Positions 1 through 11,182 of a stretch of DNA of 64,000 nucleotides are shown piece after piece (within the stretch, counting starts at the first letter, position 1; the number at the start of each line of letters is the position of its first letter). The stretch comes from Beverwykella pulmonaria (lineage: Eukaryota > Ascomycota > Dothideomycetes > Pleosporales > Melanommataceae). A program made the position numbers and the translations under genes. The notes under the pieces were generated by a model that worked only from the letters and a program-made list of their open reading frames with translations, was not told the DNA's origin and did no database searches. The DNA lies in contig BCHH01000001.1 of the NCBI GenBank assembly GCA_001599595.1, positions 850,305 through 914,304 of the forward strand. The letters are read 5' to 3'.

Positions 1-40
1 GGTGTCAGTGATAGGTTTGGTATTAATTCTAATTCACATA

Positions 41-1460
41 TCAGAAATGCCCTCTAACGACGGTACAGTTGCCAAAGACTTTGAACATCTGTCCGACCAC
101 CACAAATCCTCCAATGACCGGTGCAAATGAAACAAAGATTAGCACATGCCGAAATACATGAAGAATACGAGATGAAGCAGACGGAAGGTCAAGTGAAGAC
201 GACGAATCTAGTCGGGGCTCCAACATGGAGAAGATCCCAATGATAGTCGGGGTAAGCACGCCGACCGCAATCCATGAAATAATCCAACCTCTTTCCGCCT
301 GGGTACTATTGCCTGCACTAAGTCTCGTCAAACCTGCAAGGATTACGAAAGGTACCAATCCAAGTAGAACTAGCAACGAAAGCATGACTGAATATCCCCA
401 TGGTCTCATAGGGATGTTATGCTTCCGGGCGGCTAGTGCATCAAAGTCGATCTCACCCACAATGCCATCAAACACACCATTGTCACACTCTTCAAGCTCG
501 GAGGTCCATATAGTATACAGAGTCTGATAGGTTGGTGTCAAACAATTGCCGACGAGGTTCATCAACGACATCCATGCATAGGGTAGGACTGTTAGTCCGA
601 AGGCAGTGAAGCCGTAGATGTCGATCTGGTTACCTTGAGCTCGATACAATGTGGCGGTTGCCCACGCTAGTTGACAAAAGCTGATGACTATCCGGGGAAG
701 ATCATAACTGCTTGATATCTCTATCTCGGGATGGTGAGCAGGCACTTCCTCTTCGTGCCTCGTAGGATTCGATGCAACCCGATGATCTTTCTCTAAATCT
801 TCATTCTGCGGTTCAGATTTAGAGCCTGGATCCGTGTTTTGTCGACCATTAGACTTGATATTTCTCATACGAACTGGTGTATTCGGTGGGACTATATATC
901 TGGCATATGTCGTTGGTGGATGGCAGCAACCGTGAATAGATGTGTCTTGGCTGCACATGACAAGGCGACCATCCCACCACTTTGAACGCGAACGTTCAGA
1001 TGGACTTGCTCTCAACGTTAGCTCTAGGGGCTGGAAATCTGAACATGCATACTCACGGCTTGCTTTCATGCTCCTTTGGGTCAACGTTTGTTCCGCATCC
1101 ATCTTCGAGTTGATTGCTATTGCTGACCTCAAGATTCATCACATCATCAACCTTCTTAACCATACATAGAGCCCCCGCTCGCGCCGCCTTTTGGAGGGCA
1201 TCTTTAACAAATATTGGCCGGAGGGCGAAGACAGAGACAGCTCTTGCCATCCCATACAACGGAAACGCCAGAGCCAGTATGATCTGAGTGACCTTCTCAC
1301 CCGTTGACTGGCCTGGCGTTGTCATGATGGTCGCCGCATGAGCGAAATAGTTCCCGACGTAGAACGTGATATAGTCGGTCCAGATAGGTGGCACGCAAAG
1401 GAGCCTCGGGTTTCCATGGTTTGTGGTCCCCTCTGGGACAGGAATGGTGATGTTTGGCAT
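41..1460 (-). CDS. Multi-pass integral membrane protein, fungal, function unknown
   Basis: Two exons join in frame: 1460-1057 and 1004-41, with a 52-nt intron (donor GTGAGT, branch GCTAAC, acceptor AAG), giving about 455 residues. An alternative acceptor near 1011 is also in frame but leaves the branch point too close. The N-terminus starts MPNITIPVPEG. About seven hydrophobic segments are visible: two in exon 1 and five in exon 2, separated by a charged, Ser/Pro/Glu-rich loop (roughly residues 165-215). The last hydrophobic stretch ends about ten residues before the stop. I recognise no catalytic motif, and it resembles lineage-specific ascomycete membrane proteins only in general character. 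It is divergent from the NLR-like gene at 1948, with about 490 bp between start codons, so co-regulation is possible but unproven. Confidence 0.65.
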
Positions 1461-1947
1461 CGTTGAAGCTGGGCATGGAGTTTGTCAGGGGGCAATGAAG
1501 GGTTGAGATGGGTGAAACCAAGGGAAACAAATTTTGCGGCTGAATAACGACTCACACGGCTGTCCAATGGGGCATTGTGCTGGAAGTGACTACAGCAGCA
1601 GGGTATGTGTGCCATTTTCGGTTGTGCCAACACAACACCAATTTGCATCTCAGATAGATCCACGCTATGTAAGAGGATTCGATAAACTAGATTGACAAAC
1701 CTGCTTTTGACATAGTGAGAACCTTCAGGAATCCTAGAAAGCTTGTAGCATGCCAATTGCAGAAAAGAGAGTTGCAGATACGGAGCGGGGTCGAGTGGCG
1801 CGCTTTTGCTTTTGTGAATACGGATAAGAGCTGCGTAAGTGTATCAGCTTGGCGTCACACCCACTAACGCTGGAAAGCTTCACCACATCACCGTAAGGCT
1901 ATGTGAACAGTCATATCTCGTTGTCTCCCAATCACTTTTCTAGAGCA
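1461..1947. promoter_or_regulatory. Divergent intergenic region, membrane protein / NLR-like gene
   Basis: This 487-bp gap lies between two divergent start codons and must carry both promoters. Short open frames on the minus strand here (up to 1756) have no family resemblance. I could not identify specific binding sites. Confidence 0.4.
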
Positions 1948-4900
1948 ATGGAGAGGGATATTGAGCAACATCCACATATACTTAACCAAGAAGGAAGCCT
2001 CCATGAAGCCGCCGCGCTTGAGTTAGAGAATGAAACCGAAAGACAACAAGAACTAGTTGCAACTGCCGGGCAGTCTCAATTGCAGAGACCTGGAGCGATC
2101 GTGAGTTTTCCTGAAGGTGTTATTAAAGCCCGAAGCTCTGGTGACCTGGATCTCTCACTGTTGTTTCTGTCTATAACCAATGTAATCGATGACATCTTGT
2201 GTGCGACTACCTGGCCAGGGTGGCCAGAGAATCGTTGGGCCATCGCTATACCACTTTATGGATCAAATCTAAAGCTCACAATCTGGGAACGGGATCTTCG
2301 GAATGAATGGGGTCTAGGCTCTCTCGACGAACTGGAGAAAGACGAATGCTTCTGCGTTCTTGCGGAAGAGATCTATCTCCGCTTCAGCATTATCCAATCA
2401 CAGCTAAAACTCTTCTCTAAACGGTCTGGTTGGGGACAAATCAATGGCCCAGATGGACAAGAGGATACCGGCGACGTAGAGTTTCTCCAATTGTCTGTGG
2501 ATGCGCTCATTGCTCAATGCAAGAAACTCGGCAATGAAATCAATGAGGGTTCCATTCTTGCTCGACGATGGGGTATTGGAGTAAGCGCAGTACTGGATAG
2601 GGTGAGCTCCTTACGGGGCAGATGCGGTAAAGTGAACTTATTAAACCCTCAGAACTCGTTGCTAATTCTCTTAGAACTTGACAGTCAATTTCGAGAAGGA
2701 CTTATAGAGCCCGAAAAATTCATTCGGTGGCGGTATCCTAAGATGAATGAGATGACACTTCGGCGACTGTGTCATTCGTTTGAGACTAAATACAACGTTC
2801 TTTTCTACTGGAAGCAGCATCAAGTAATCTTAAGCAAGGATAGAACCGAAGAACCAACGGTCGCAGCTGAAACGAACGAAGCTCCTACACAAACCCTCAA
2901 AACAGCCCACGTACCCGCAAAACTATCGACCAAAAAACTTAAATACGTACCATCCGAGACTAATCCATCTAAGTATAATTCCTCATTTAAACCAACAACA
3001 TTCATACCACTGGCACCTTCTGTAGCGTCAAAAGTGACGTCTATGAGCTTGCACCTTGGCGAAACCTTCGACTTCCCACCTCCAGCGTGGAACGGTACTA
3101 TACATACTTGTTACATATGTCAAACAACATTGGATATTAAATCATGGCCGTGAGTCTAAAACACTTGAACAAGTCCAATCATTTGCTAAGATAATATTGA
3201 GCGCCCATTTGCAGGAACACATTGAACCGTATTGCTGCTTTGTCAATGATTGTTCAGCTTTCAACAGAAGCTATTCGAAACCAGCAGACTGGGTTGAGCA
3301 CATAGAGAGTCATTCGTTGCAATACACCAACAATGAAGTCGAGGAACATATGAAAGCCCTTGCTACTTCGGAGATTGCACGGTTCGAAAACTTGAAACAG
3401 ATGGCCAGATTCTGGACCAGACGGAACTTTCTATCCTGTCCGTTCTGTTGGCAAGGTCCGCTGGAGGGCGACATCACTGCAGTACATTGGATGTATACAC
3501 AACCGGCTCACATTGCCAATCATTTCGAGGCATTGTCACTAACGCTGCTCCCGTTATGGGAGTTTACAGATGAGATAATGTTGAGTGATAATGGGACAGG
3601 TGACGAATTAGAAAGCAAAATGTCAGACCGAGACAGTCTCCACGACATCGACCTCGATTTCTCTGATGAGGGGCAGAGAGTAGAAGACGGCTATAATGCC
3701 GAAATGATCGAAGGTCAACCAGAGGTTGAAATGTGGAATGAAATTCCAGGCTACTTGGGTCGGGACAGGCAAACCCCCGATCCTTTGGATCCAGTACTAG
3801 CGACCTTCGCATGGCATGAACGTAGACAAGGTATGACACCTTACTTTCATCGCAATTAATCACTGAATTGTCCAGATGTCGACGAAATTGATTCAACTTG
3901 GAATAACATTCCCAATACCATCGGCCCAAATTCAATCAAAGATATGGTGCCCCGACATCAGGTGCTTCATGAGATTGACGTCCTTTTCCGGGATTCTACG
4001 TCAAAGAAGCCCGTACTCCTCTATGGACCTAAGGGGATAGGCAAGACGTCTATAGCACTGGAATATTGCGACCAGGCAAAGCAGAACTATGATACTATGT
4101 TTTGGATCGATGCTAAGAATCTGAAAAGCATTGAAGTCGATGTGAATAATATAATACACATGATAACCCGCGAGAAGGTGGCCCTTTCAGCATCTGATGG
4201 TATGGATTTTCTAACAAACCATATTTCTGGACTGCATCGACGCTGGCTTTTGGTCCTGGATGAAGTAACCGATAATACCCGGCATATTTGCAAACAGCTG
4301 CTGCAGTTGGGTAATGCAGGCTCCGTTCTCGTCACAAGTCGTGATTTTAGGCTGCAAGCTGGATTCAACTCCGTCGAAGTGCCCATCCTCACTACAGCTG
4401 AGAGCTTGAGTATTCTTGAAAAATTTGGCAACTACACTTCGGAAACAGACCATGCTCGACTCGTGGAAATTGCGATAAAATTAGATCACCGACCTGTATT
4501 GCTTTATCAAGCGGCAAGATTCATGGTCGAAAAGAGTGTCTCCGCAGCACAGTTTCTGAAAGAACTTTCGAGTTGGGTAGACGAAGCGGTCGAGGGCAAT
4601 TGGCCAATAGCAAAGCCGCTAACATCAGAGATGCAGCCGCAGGTCGCTGAAGCGATAAAGTCAACTAACTCGTATCCGAAGACACGATCTAATCTCGGTG
4701 AAGGCGTTATTCCCGTGGCGGGGATGGTTCTTCACGATGGGGGAGGGAGAGCCTCGGCCCCAGAAGTTTCCCTATCTGAACTTCAAACGCTACGAGAAGG
4801 CGAAGGTGATTCTTCAACTAATAATGAACCTACGAAGGATGACAGCAAACGGAATGCGGCCAATGTTAATGCGATCATTGTAAAGGCAGAGGCACGTCGA

Positions 4901-5011
4901 GAGAAGACACTCTTCATCCAAGCTTTCAAGACGATGGTTTCTGATGGGAAAGCTAGTGTTAGAAGTTTTGCACGCACTATGGATAGGTCAACGAGGCTGA
5001 AGTTTTATTGA
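1948..5011 (+). CDS. NLR-like (STAND) protein: N-terminal helical domain, C2H2 zinc-finger region, NB-ARC ATPase
   Basis: Three exons (1948-3149, 3202-3830, 3876-5011) close in frame to 988 residues. The open frame extends 15 codons upstream, but the first ATG is at 1948. Residues ~60-190 form a helical region that loosely resembles the HeLo-like/prion-inhibition N-domains of fungal NLRs (weak). Splicing of intron 1 completes a C-x2-C-x11-H-x3-H finger (C388, C391, H403, H407), followed by a Cys/His-rich segment with a CPFCW motif. The NB-ARC starts near residue 634: P-loop GPKGIGKTS (661-669), Walker B WLLVLDEV (734-741), and a GSVLVTSRD sensor-like strand (759-767). A short winged-helix-like region may follow, and the chain then ends in a charged tail. 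There are no WD40, ankyrin or TPR repeats, which is unusual for this class. By family knowledge, such proteins act in heterokaryon incompatibility or innate immunity; the role here is inferred. Confidence 0.8.
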
Positions 5012-5874
5012 TTTAAGCTAGCACGCATCCGCTGCGTCCTCTTATTAGGAGTGTTGCTCGTGTCTTTAGCTGTCACAGGGTCCGCCCACAATCACTCTTG
5101 ATACTCCACCTCCTTTACACAGACCCTGATCGACCGCCACGAGTGGATCACGAGAGAGTCGAAATTCCCTTGAGCTCAATCCCTTCTTTTTTTTATTGAC
5201 TTCCTCATCACATACCTGGTTATCACTTGATTCCTCTATCATCGCCGCAATAAGTCTCAACACTTTTTTCAAGGCCCAGCGATCCTCATAGCGTGTCTTC
5301 GTTTCATCGCAAGCCACATCTTGCGACTGCGAGAGGGCCTTCAGCGGAGGTAGAGGAACCATAAGAATTGATACGAACTCCCTCTCTGCTGCTACGATCA
5401 AGGCGCTACAACTATATAAGAATTGACCGCAGAGGTGTGTAGTCTGCAGTCAATTGAACAACCTCTCCTGCCCTATCTTACCGTTACGTCGGAGTTGTAA
5501 TGAAACGTATGGGCGTAGGGAAAATTCTGAAACGGTACGTTTACACTGCGTAGCATCCAAATAATTCATCACTAATGTACGAAAGTAGCAGGATCTTTGG
5601 AAATTTACGTGTCGGCGAAACGAGACGTATTACGTATCGTTGACTGTGTTAGCTGGGATAGAACAGCGTTCTCTGTCGGCGTTGTCATTGGATTTGGGGA
5701 AACTTTTTCCCAAACGGCACACTGAACTCACAAAATGCGCGTCCCATTCCGGACTAGCGAAATAGAGGGGTACATGTACTCTACATCCCGCCTCTCTCCA
5801 CCACGCATGTATAACCATTCTCCTTTCTTTCTCTCAATATCAAAAAACGGGCCTACTCGTCTAATATCTACACC
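5012..5874. other. Intergenic, NLR-like gene to RidA-like gene
   Basis: 863 bp without a supported gene. A minus-strand open frame (5401-5066) starts at TTG and has no recognisable domain. The last 150 bp are pyrimidine-rich and lead into a good CACCATGG start context at 5875, so they probably hold the RidA-like promoter and 5' leader. Confidence 0.4.
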
Positions 5875-6333
5875 ATGGCCGACTCACACTCCAACAAGCC
5901 CACCACCTCCAATCCCCCCACAGTCTACCAACCCCCACCAACATACGACCAAATCGCCGTCACGCCCCTCCTCCCCACTTCCCGCCTAATAACCCTCGCC
6001 GGCATGGTCGGTGTCTCCACGTCCCACGAACTCGCCCCGGACTTCGATTCCCAAGTGCGCCTCTCTTATCAAAACATCTTGAACGCCTTGAAATCAGTGG
6101 GTGCGACCCCGAGGGACATTATTCATGTGAAGCATTACATTGTAAAAGATTCCGGAAGAGTGGGCGTGGAGAGTGAGGAGGAGTTGACAAGGGTCTGGGG
6201 ACATCATTGGATGGAGTTTATGGATAAGGAGGGGGAGGGGCACAGGCCACCGGATACGGTGGTGGGGGTGGCGTGTTTGGCAACGAGGGAGCTATTGTAT
6301 GAATGTGAGGTTTGGGCTATTGTTCATGGTTGA
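5875..6333 (+). CDS. RidA/YjgF/UK114-family protein
   Basis: A single exon of 152 residues starts at a strong Kozak site (CACCATGG). After a Pro/Thr-rich N-terminus of about 25 residues, the chain follows the YjgF/YER057c/UK114 fold: a strand LITLAGMVGV, a helix with DSQVRLSYQNILNALKSVGA, the segment DIIHVKHYIV, then TVVGVACLATRELLYECEVW near the end, which corresponds to the conserved terminal strands. Family members are small trimers that hydrolyse reactive enamine/imine intermediates released by PLP enzymes. The canonical arginine of true RidA deaminases in the C-terminal strand is not obvious: an Arg is present in ATREL but its alignment is uncertain. Deaminase activity is therefore unproven, and the protein may belong to one of the other Rid subfamilies common in fungi. 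Confidence 0.85.
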   Translation: MADSHSNKPTTSNPPTVYQPPPTYDQIAVTPLLPTSRLITLAGMVGVSTSHELAPDFDSQVRLSYQNILNALKSVGATPRDIIHVKHYIVKDSGRVGVESEEELTRVWGHHWMEFMDKEGEGHRPPDTVVGVACLATRELLYECEVWAIVHG

Positions 6334-7597
6334 GTGGGGAGGGCGAAATCAGCTGGGCTGAGCTTGTGGTACGCTAATTGTTCACTTAGAATTGAAAAGT
6401 TGTGCAAATATGATGAGAAATCTAGTCGTACGCAGTATTGGGAATGGTGAAGCACTCTTCATACAATTAATATGCTGTTTACAACTTGTAAATCTCAAAA
6501 ATGCTTCCTTCCTTTATACTAGTACTTTGCTCACCAGGTTTACACGTCCATATGTCTATGCGTTTCATAATATATCAGCTATTCAAGTTCTCTGGGTCGC
6601 CAAACCACTCAATCCCAAGTTTTGTTAACTATTCATAGCTATTTCCAGGATCGTTAAACATTGCCTGTTTCTCCCAGTCTCTTGCTACTAGCCCCCGGAC
6701 AATAGTCCCCAATCCCATTCTTGTGTCGCGCTATGAACCGGGCTAAATTGTCTTCTAGGTGGGGAGGGCAGCATTAACACTATTTCCAAGAAGCGCCCCT
6801 ATTTTTTCAGAAAGCATGCACTGACTGTGAGCATATTGACCTTGGTTGGGTTGTCCATATTCTGTAAATGACTTCTTGAAAACTCATTAATTGATCTTCG
6901 CTCCGTACTTCACTTATCCATAACTTCTGGTCTATTGTCACAGGTAGCAGCGAATCGTAAAAATATAGCTTGGACTTCAAACCCGGCATCCATTGGATCG
7001 TGCCCCTCATTGGTGTCGTGCTCTTCCAGGGCGTCGCATGCAGATCATGAACTCTCAGTTCGCCTACATCGCCAACATATACCCTAAATACGCAGCTCCG
7101 CCTTTGCCGCAAATACCGCGGCCCGCAGTTTGTCCGCAGGATGACCAATATTTCTCTCGCAACCCATGTTCGTGCAGCTCGGCATGGGGAAAGGTGTGAG
7201 TATATGGGTTAGTATTATGTCACTATGTTCGGGACTACTATCTGTCTTGTACTTTACTGGAACTGTGTTGAGGAAGAGGAATAGGTTATTTTCTACCAAA
7301 AATGAAAGATAGCGCTGTTTTTATTCTTTAGATCTCATTCTGCTTTTTCATATCATACATCGATGGGTTACTATTTTTCAGAATCAGTATTCAAACTTTC
7401 AGTCTTGTTCAAGTTGGTTCGAGTAAGTTTTCAATATCATGTTGCTAATAGAAAAACACTGGAGGATATCTACTTCATTTGATCGCACATTTTATGAGAT
7501 AGAAGTGGAAACGAACTGTGATGAGAGCACATTTATTGCCACCGAGTAGAACAGGAGCTCGCAGGTCGTCCCTTAAGCAAACCAATGCAACATTAAA
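6334..7597. other. Intergenic, convergent RidA-like and cutinase genes
   Basis: 1.26 kb between two gene 3' ends. It is relatively AT-rich, with only short open frames that show no domain resemblance. I see no repeat or RNA gene. Confidence 0.4.
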
Positions 7598-8395
7598 TTA
7601 TACCTTTCCTGCCACAAAAGCCGCCGCGGTGGGTGCATCATCCTGGTAATTGAGATGAGCAGATGTGATTAATATGCCTCCCTCACAAATATTATCACCA
7701 GTGTGACAAATGGTAAGCGTATTCGATGTGGCGATGCTGCCGAAAGACTGGCCTTTCTTAGGGTCCCCGAAGACAACGACTAACCACGTTAGCAAGTTCT
7801 GAATGGTGAATATGGTAAATAGTGTCGTACCAGCTGCGACCCTTGCAGCGTTAGCCGCCGTAGTCTTTTGTGCTGCGTTATGTACAAGTTGAGCTCCTTG
7901 GCTGTAGCCTGCTAGGACGATCTTAGTTGAAGGACACTTAGAAGCTGCCTATTCATCTCACAAGTTAGCGTCTGTAGTTCTTGTGTACGTCGTTGAACTT
8001 GCCATAGAAATCAGATTCGTCATTGTGGTGCTTCCTGCAGAATCACCGCCTGCTAGGAAACCGGCGATACTAGCCGAGTATGTAACACCCTGAATAGCCA
8101 ACTGGCTCGTTCCACCAAGATCCGAGGCCAGGTTATTGAAGAACAAGGGACCGACTGCCTCAGCATCACCAACATTTCCGTCCTGGTTAGTTCCACGAGC
8201 GTAAATAACAGTGACAGGACGGCAGGCGGTACCGTCGGTAAGCTGGTTGTACGTGTCTCCGGTGAATTGGCGTTTAGTAAGAAGATATTCTTCTGGGGTC
8301 AGACTGGAGCCCTCGATTTCTCTTATATTGAAGGTTGGGGCGGCGGTGGTGCAGGAAATGAGCCCCACAAGAGTTACAATGAATGAGGTCTTCAT
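7598..8395 (-). CDS. Secreted cutinase (CE5 family)
   Basis: Three exons (8395-7999, 7944-7831, 7779-7598) close to 230 residues. The second intron is textbook (GTACGA...GCTAAC...TAG). The first requires a weaker GTTCAA donor. Residues 1-19 form a signal peptide (MKTSFIVTLVGLISCTTAA), followed by a short propeptide ending at a Lys-Arg (41-42) that could be a Kex2 site. The cutinase triad is intact: Ser147 in GYSQG, Asp199 in CHTGDNIC and His212 in AHLNY. Cys58/Cys136 and Cys195/Cys202 match the two family disulfides. Cutinases hydrolyse ester bonds of plant cutin outside the cell, which suggests a plant-associated or litter-decaying lifestyle. The start at 8395 was preferred because it gives a clean signal peptide, although the frame is open upstream. 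Confidence 0.9.
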
Positions 8396-9496
8396 GATGA
8401 GATGAGACACACTGTAATAATCGACAAGGGAAATGGAAGTGATTGAGGTGGGGTAAAATCTACTTGTGAGACTATATCCGCAACATAGGTACACGAGCCG
8501 GGTATTTATACAAGAAGACCACCATCCTACTCTCTCGTCGAGCTTTACCTTAGCTTCCTGCCCCTCTTTGCCTTCTTTGCCATATGTAAGCTGTTTCCCC
8601 CCTTCTTCGGCGCCTTTGCTCATAAAGAGCATTGTGACCGAATCCTGTCTTATACTGTCACTTGATCCGTTCGAACAGCTTCACTGTAGTCTAGAGGCAT
8701 ACCGGATGCATCCCAAAGCAGCAGAAATGGCGGTGGGATCTGAAGGCTTCATTCACAAGCCATGACCTCGGCTAGAGTCTGTTTCAATTGAAGTTTTTCA
8801 GTACATGTTATGGCTTGGACGGCGCATTGGCGCATAATGTTAATTATGTTAGTGGCGGTTGACTTCCTGTTCGGAGAGAGTGCATTGACCACCTTCTATT
8901 TTGGGTTAGTGAAAGCTGGGGTACCGCAAGTTAGTGAACACGTGGGAAAGCATAGCGTTTGCGGGGTTCATACTAAGAGAATTAATTCCGTTACCTGGGA
9001 GGCCTCGGATGCACTGCTGGAGAGCTGGAGAGGTTAGGCAACTGCCATGGACCCAGCAATGAGACGAGAAGTATAAAGGTTTCAAAAGATATGAGACACG
9101 CGGTTTTCATACTTGGTAGGAAGGAATGGTGATATTGGAAGGGCTTTTCGGGCACCAGAATATACGTACTTGGTCAGGGATGGGAGTCTAAGCACCAAAA
9201 TGAATAGTTCGTCGTCCCTGAATTTCGATCATCAAGATCGACAGCATAGGAGATGGCTCGGAGAAAGTTGACACGGAAGAGCCGACACCTTAATTTTGTT
9301 TGAAGAAAATCCGGATGTATTTGAATTTTCACAGAGTCGGTGGGGATGCTTGTACGTGAAGTATAAGGTTCGACGTAAAACGGATTCCGCGGGGGCAGAT
9401 CTCCCTTCCGGGACGTGAGTAGCTTGAGTGGAGAGCCCAGCTCTATGAAATACCCGCATATGCTCACGACATAGCGCTTGGGGGAGGGCTCTAAAC
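8396..9496. other. Intergenic, cutinase upstream region
   Basis: 1.1 kb that holds the cutinase promoter. Several open frames of 60-110 codons on both strands show no family resemblance. I could not assign regulatory motifs with confidence. Confidence 0.35.
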
Positions 9497-10540
9497 TCAC
9501 AGCACAAACTTGACCAAATAAGCAACATTCTGTAGCAATGACTCAGACCCCAGCTCCTCAGCAATCCTCTTCCCCGCAAGCCGCCCAAAAGTCAACGATC
9601 TGAGCGCCGATGTAGCCAGTGGATATTCTGCACTCAATTAGTCAGCTCTCTTCCTATTCATCTCACAAGCGTCATACATACTATTATAAAATAACCTCAT
9701 CATCTCACCCGCAGCGTACTGTCTCTGAATCGGCACATCATTCGTGCCCAGCACCCTCGCATCTGTATCCGTCTCGACGCCTCCATACGTGAACGTCAAA
9801 TCTGCCATAACTGGATATCCATAGAATGTGGGCGTCACAATCGGATTCAACCAGTTGGATTTATTCGGAAGGAGACTTATCGTCGCTTTCTCACCGAACT
9901 TCATAAGATCAAAACTCCTCATCGTTGCACACAGCGTTGAACTCCCGTATCGTCTTCTCAGCTCCTCTGAGTCAATGCGTAGCTTTATCGCGAAGTTGTG
10001 GATTGTGTCTGCTTTCCCGGGCTCCTGGTATGTAGTGTCATACACCCACCTGGGACGGAACCGCTTCATGACCGGATCTCGCGCGAATTCGAGAGCGATC
10101 ATCTTGGAGCTAACGAAGAGGTGTCGTTTCCCTTCTTTGACGTCGAGGGTTATGTTGATGCCTGCACCGACTCATCATGATACACAAACTTGTCCCATTC
10201 AACTTGGACGTAACGAGCGCTGTTTTGCGCTTCAGTTCTAAGCTCCTGGCAGTATTCCATGTCGGCTTCACCCTTGGACGCCATTTTTATTTCGGCCTTC
10301 CAGTCCTCGTCGAAGGGGCAGCTCCTAGTCGAATTGGAGGTACGCCATGGTCCAGCGAGAGGCGTTGTAGCACTCGTCGGGCTTGCTGACTTCGATGAGA
10401 GCGACATGTCCACTCTGGTTGAGCTTCTTGCACGTCTCAAAGAAGTTGAGCGTTGCCATGAAGCAGGTAAAGCGTGATTCTACGAAAATCATGCCGTAGG
10501 TATCCTTTATTGGTTCGTTAGATAAGAAACGCGTTCTCAA
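9497..10540 (-). pseudogene. Decayed FAD-dependent dehydrogenase (FAD_binding_2, TcuA/tricarballylate-dehydrogenase-like)
   Basis: The C-terminal half (10120-9497) is clearly of the TcuA/fumarate-reductase flavoprotein type. It has PKSNW-like and FYGYPVMADLTFTYGG segments, the hallmark TDTDARVLGTNDVPIQ then YAAGEM, and after a normal 58-nt intron the terminal RLAGKRIAEEL helix. The upstream part is broken. A segment with FDEDW and a helix up to YHDES lies in one frame (10440-10150), the more N-terminal HVALIEV strand lies in another (10540-10325), and a stop separates them. The GxGxxG dinucleotide-binding motif is unrecognisable, and several hundred central residues, including the catalytic part, are missing: about 300 family-like residues against roughly 500 normally. 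I infer a pseudogene. A strongly diverged gene with unusual introns is the less likely alternative. Confidence 0.65.
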
Positions 10541-11182
10541 GGAGGTAGATGATGAGTTAGAAGGTGGGAGCTCTGAGCAGGCGTTCGTAATACATAAGTA
10601 TCGAACTGGCCACGGACCGTTGCTTCCTACGGCATGGAGAAAGGTGGGGAAGACGATTTTAAAGGATTTCGTAAATGCGGGGATTCTATATCATATTTTT
10701 GGGATTAGATGATGTTAAAGGCGACGGAGAATACTGACAGCTGTTAGTTCACCTCTCCTTCCGAACAGTGATCAGAGATGTACCTTTACCTCAACGCGCT
10801 CCACTCCAGTAGAAAATAAGTCATTCCTCGCTCACAAAACACTCGCTGTTTATGAGGCAATTAATCAGCTCGAGCAGGGTATAAAACTGTGCAAAACCAG
10901 AGAATACACAAAGCACACAGTAAGATGCCACAAAGACTGTCCGAGGAAAAAAACAAAAGTCCATAGAACCTATGCAACCAAAAATACCCAAGCGAGCTTA
11001 ATCTCGTAGCTATATTATAAGCCCACGAAACCATATTTTATCGTCTCGAAATTGGAACACGCCTCCTAGATTCCAACCACCACTCCTCTACCCGCAGCGT
11101 ATTCCGCCCGGCAAACTATGCACAGTCTACCACACCCTTCAAGCATGTATACTCTCTCCTCCCTTCACTCGACACCATTCCC
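10541..11182. other. Intergenic, pseudogene to GH17 gene
   Basis: 640 bp without a supported gene. The part next to 11182 is the 3' flank of the GH17 gene on the minus strand. No clear repeat. Confidence 0.35.

Noticed and set aside
5066..5401. Minus-strand open frame of 111 codons
   Set aside because: Starts at TTG, has no recognisable domain and lies in the 3' flank of the NLR-like gene.
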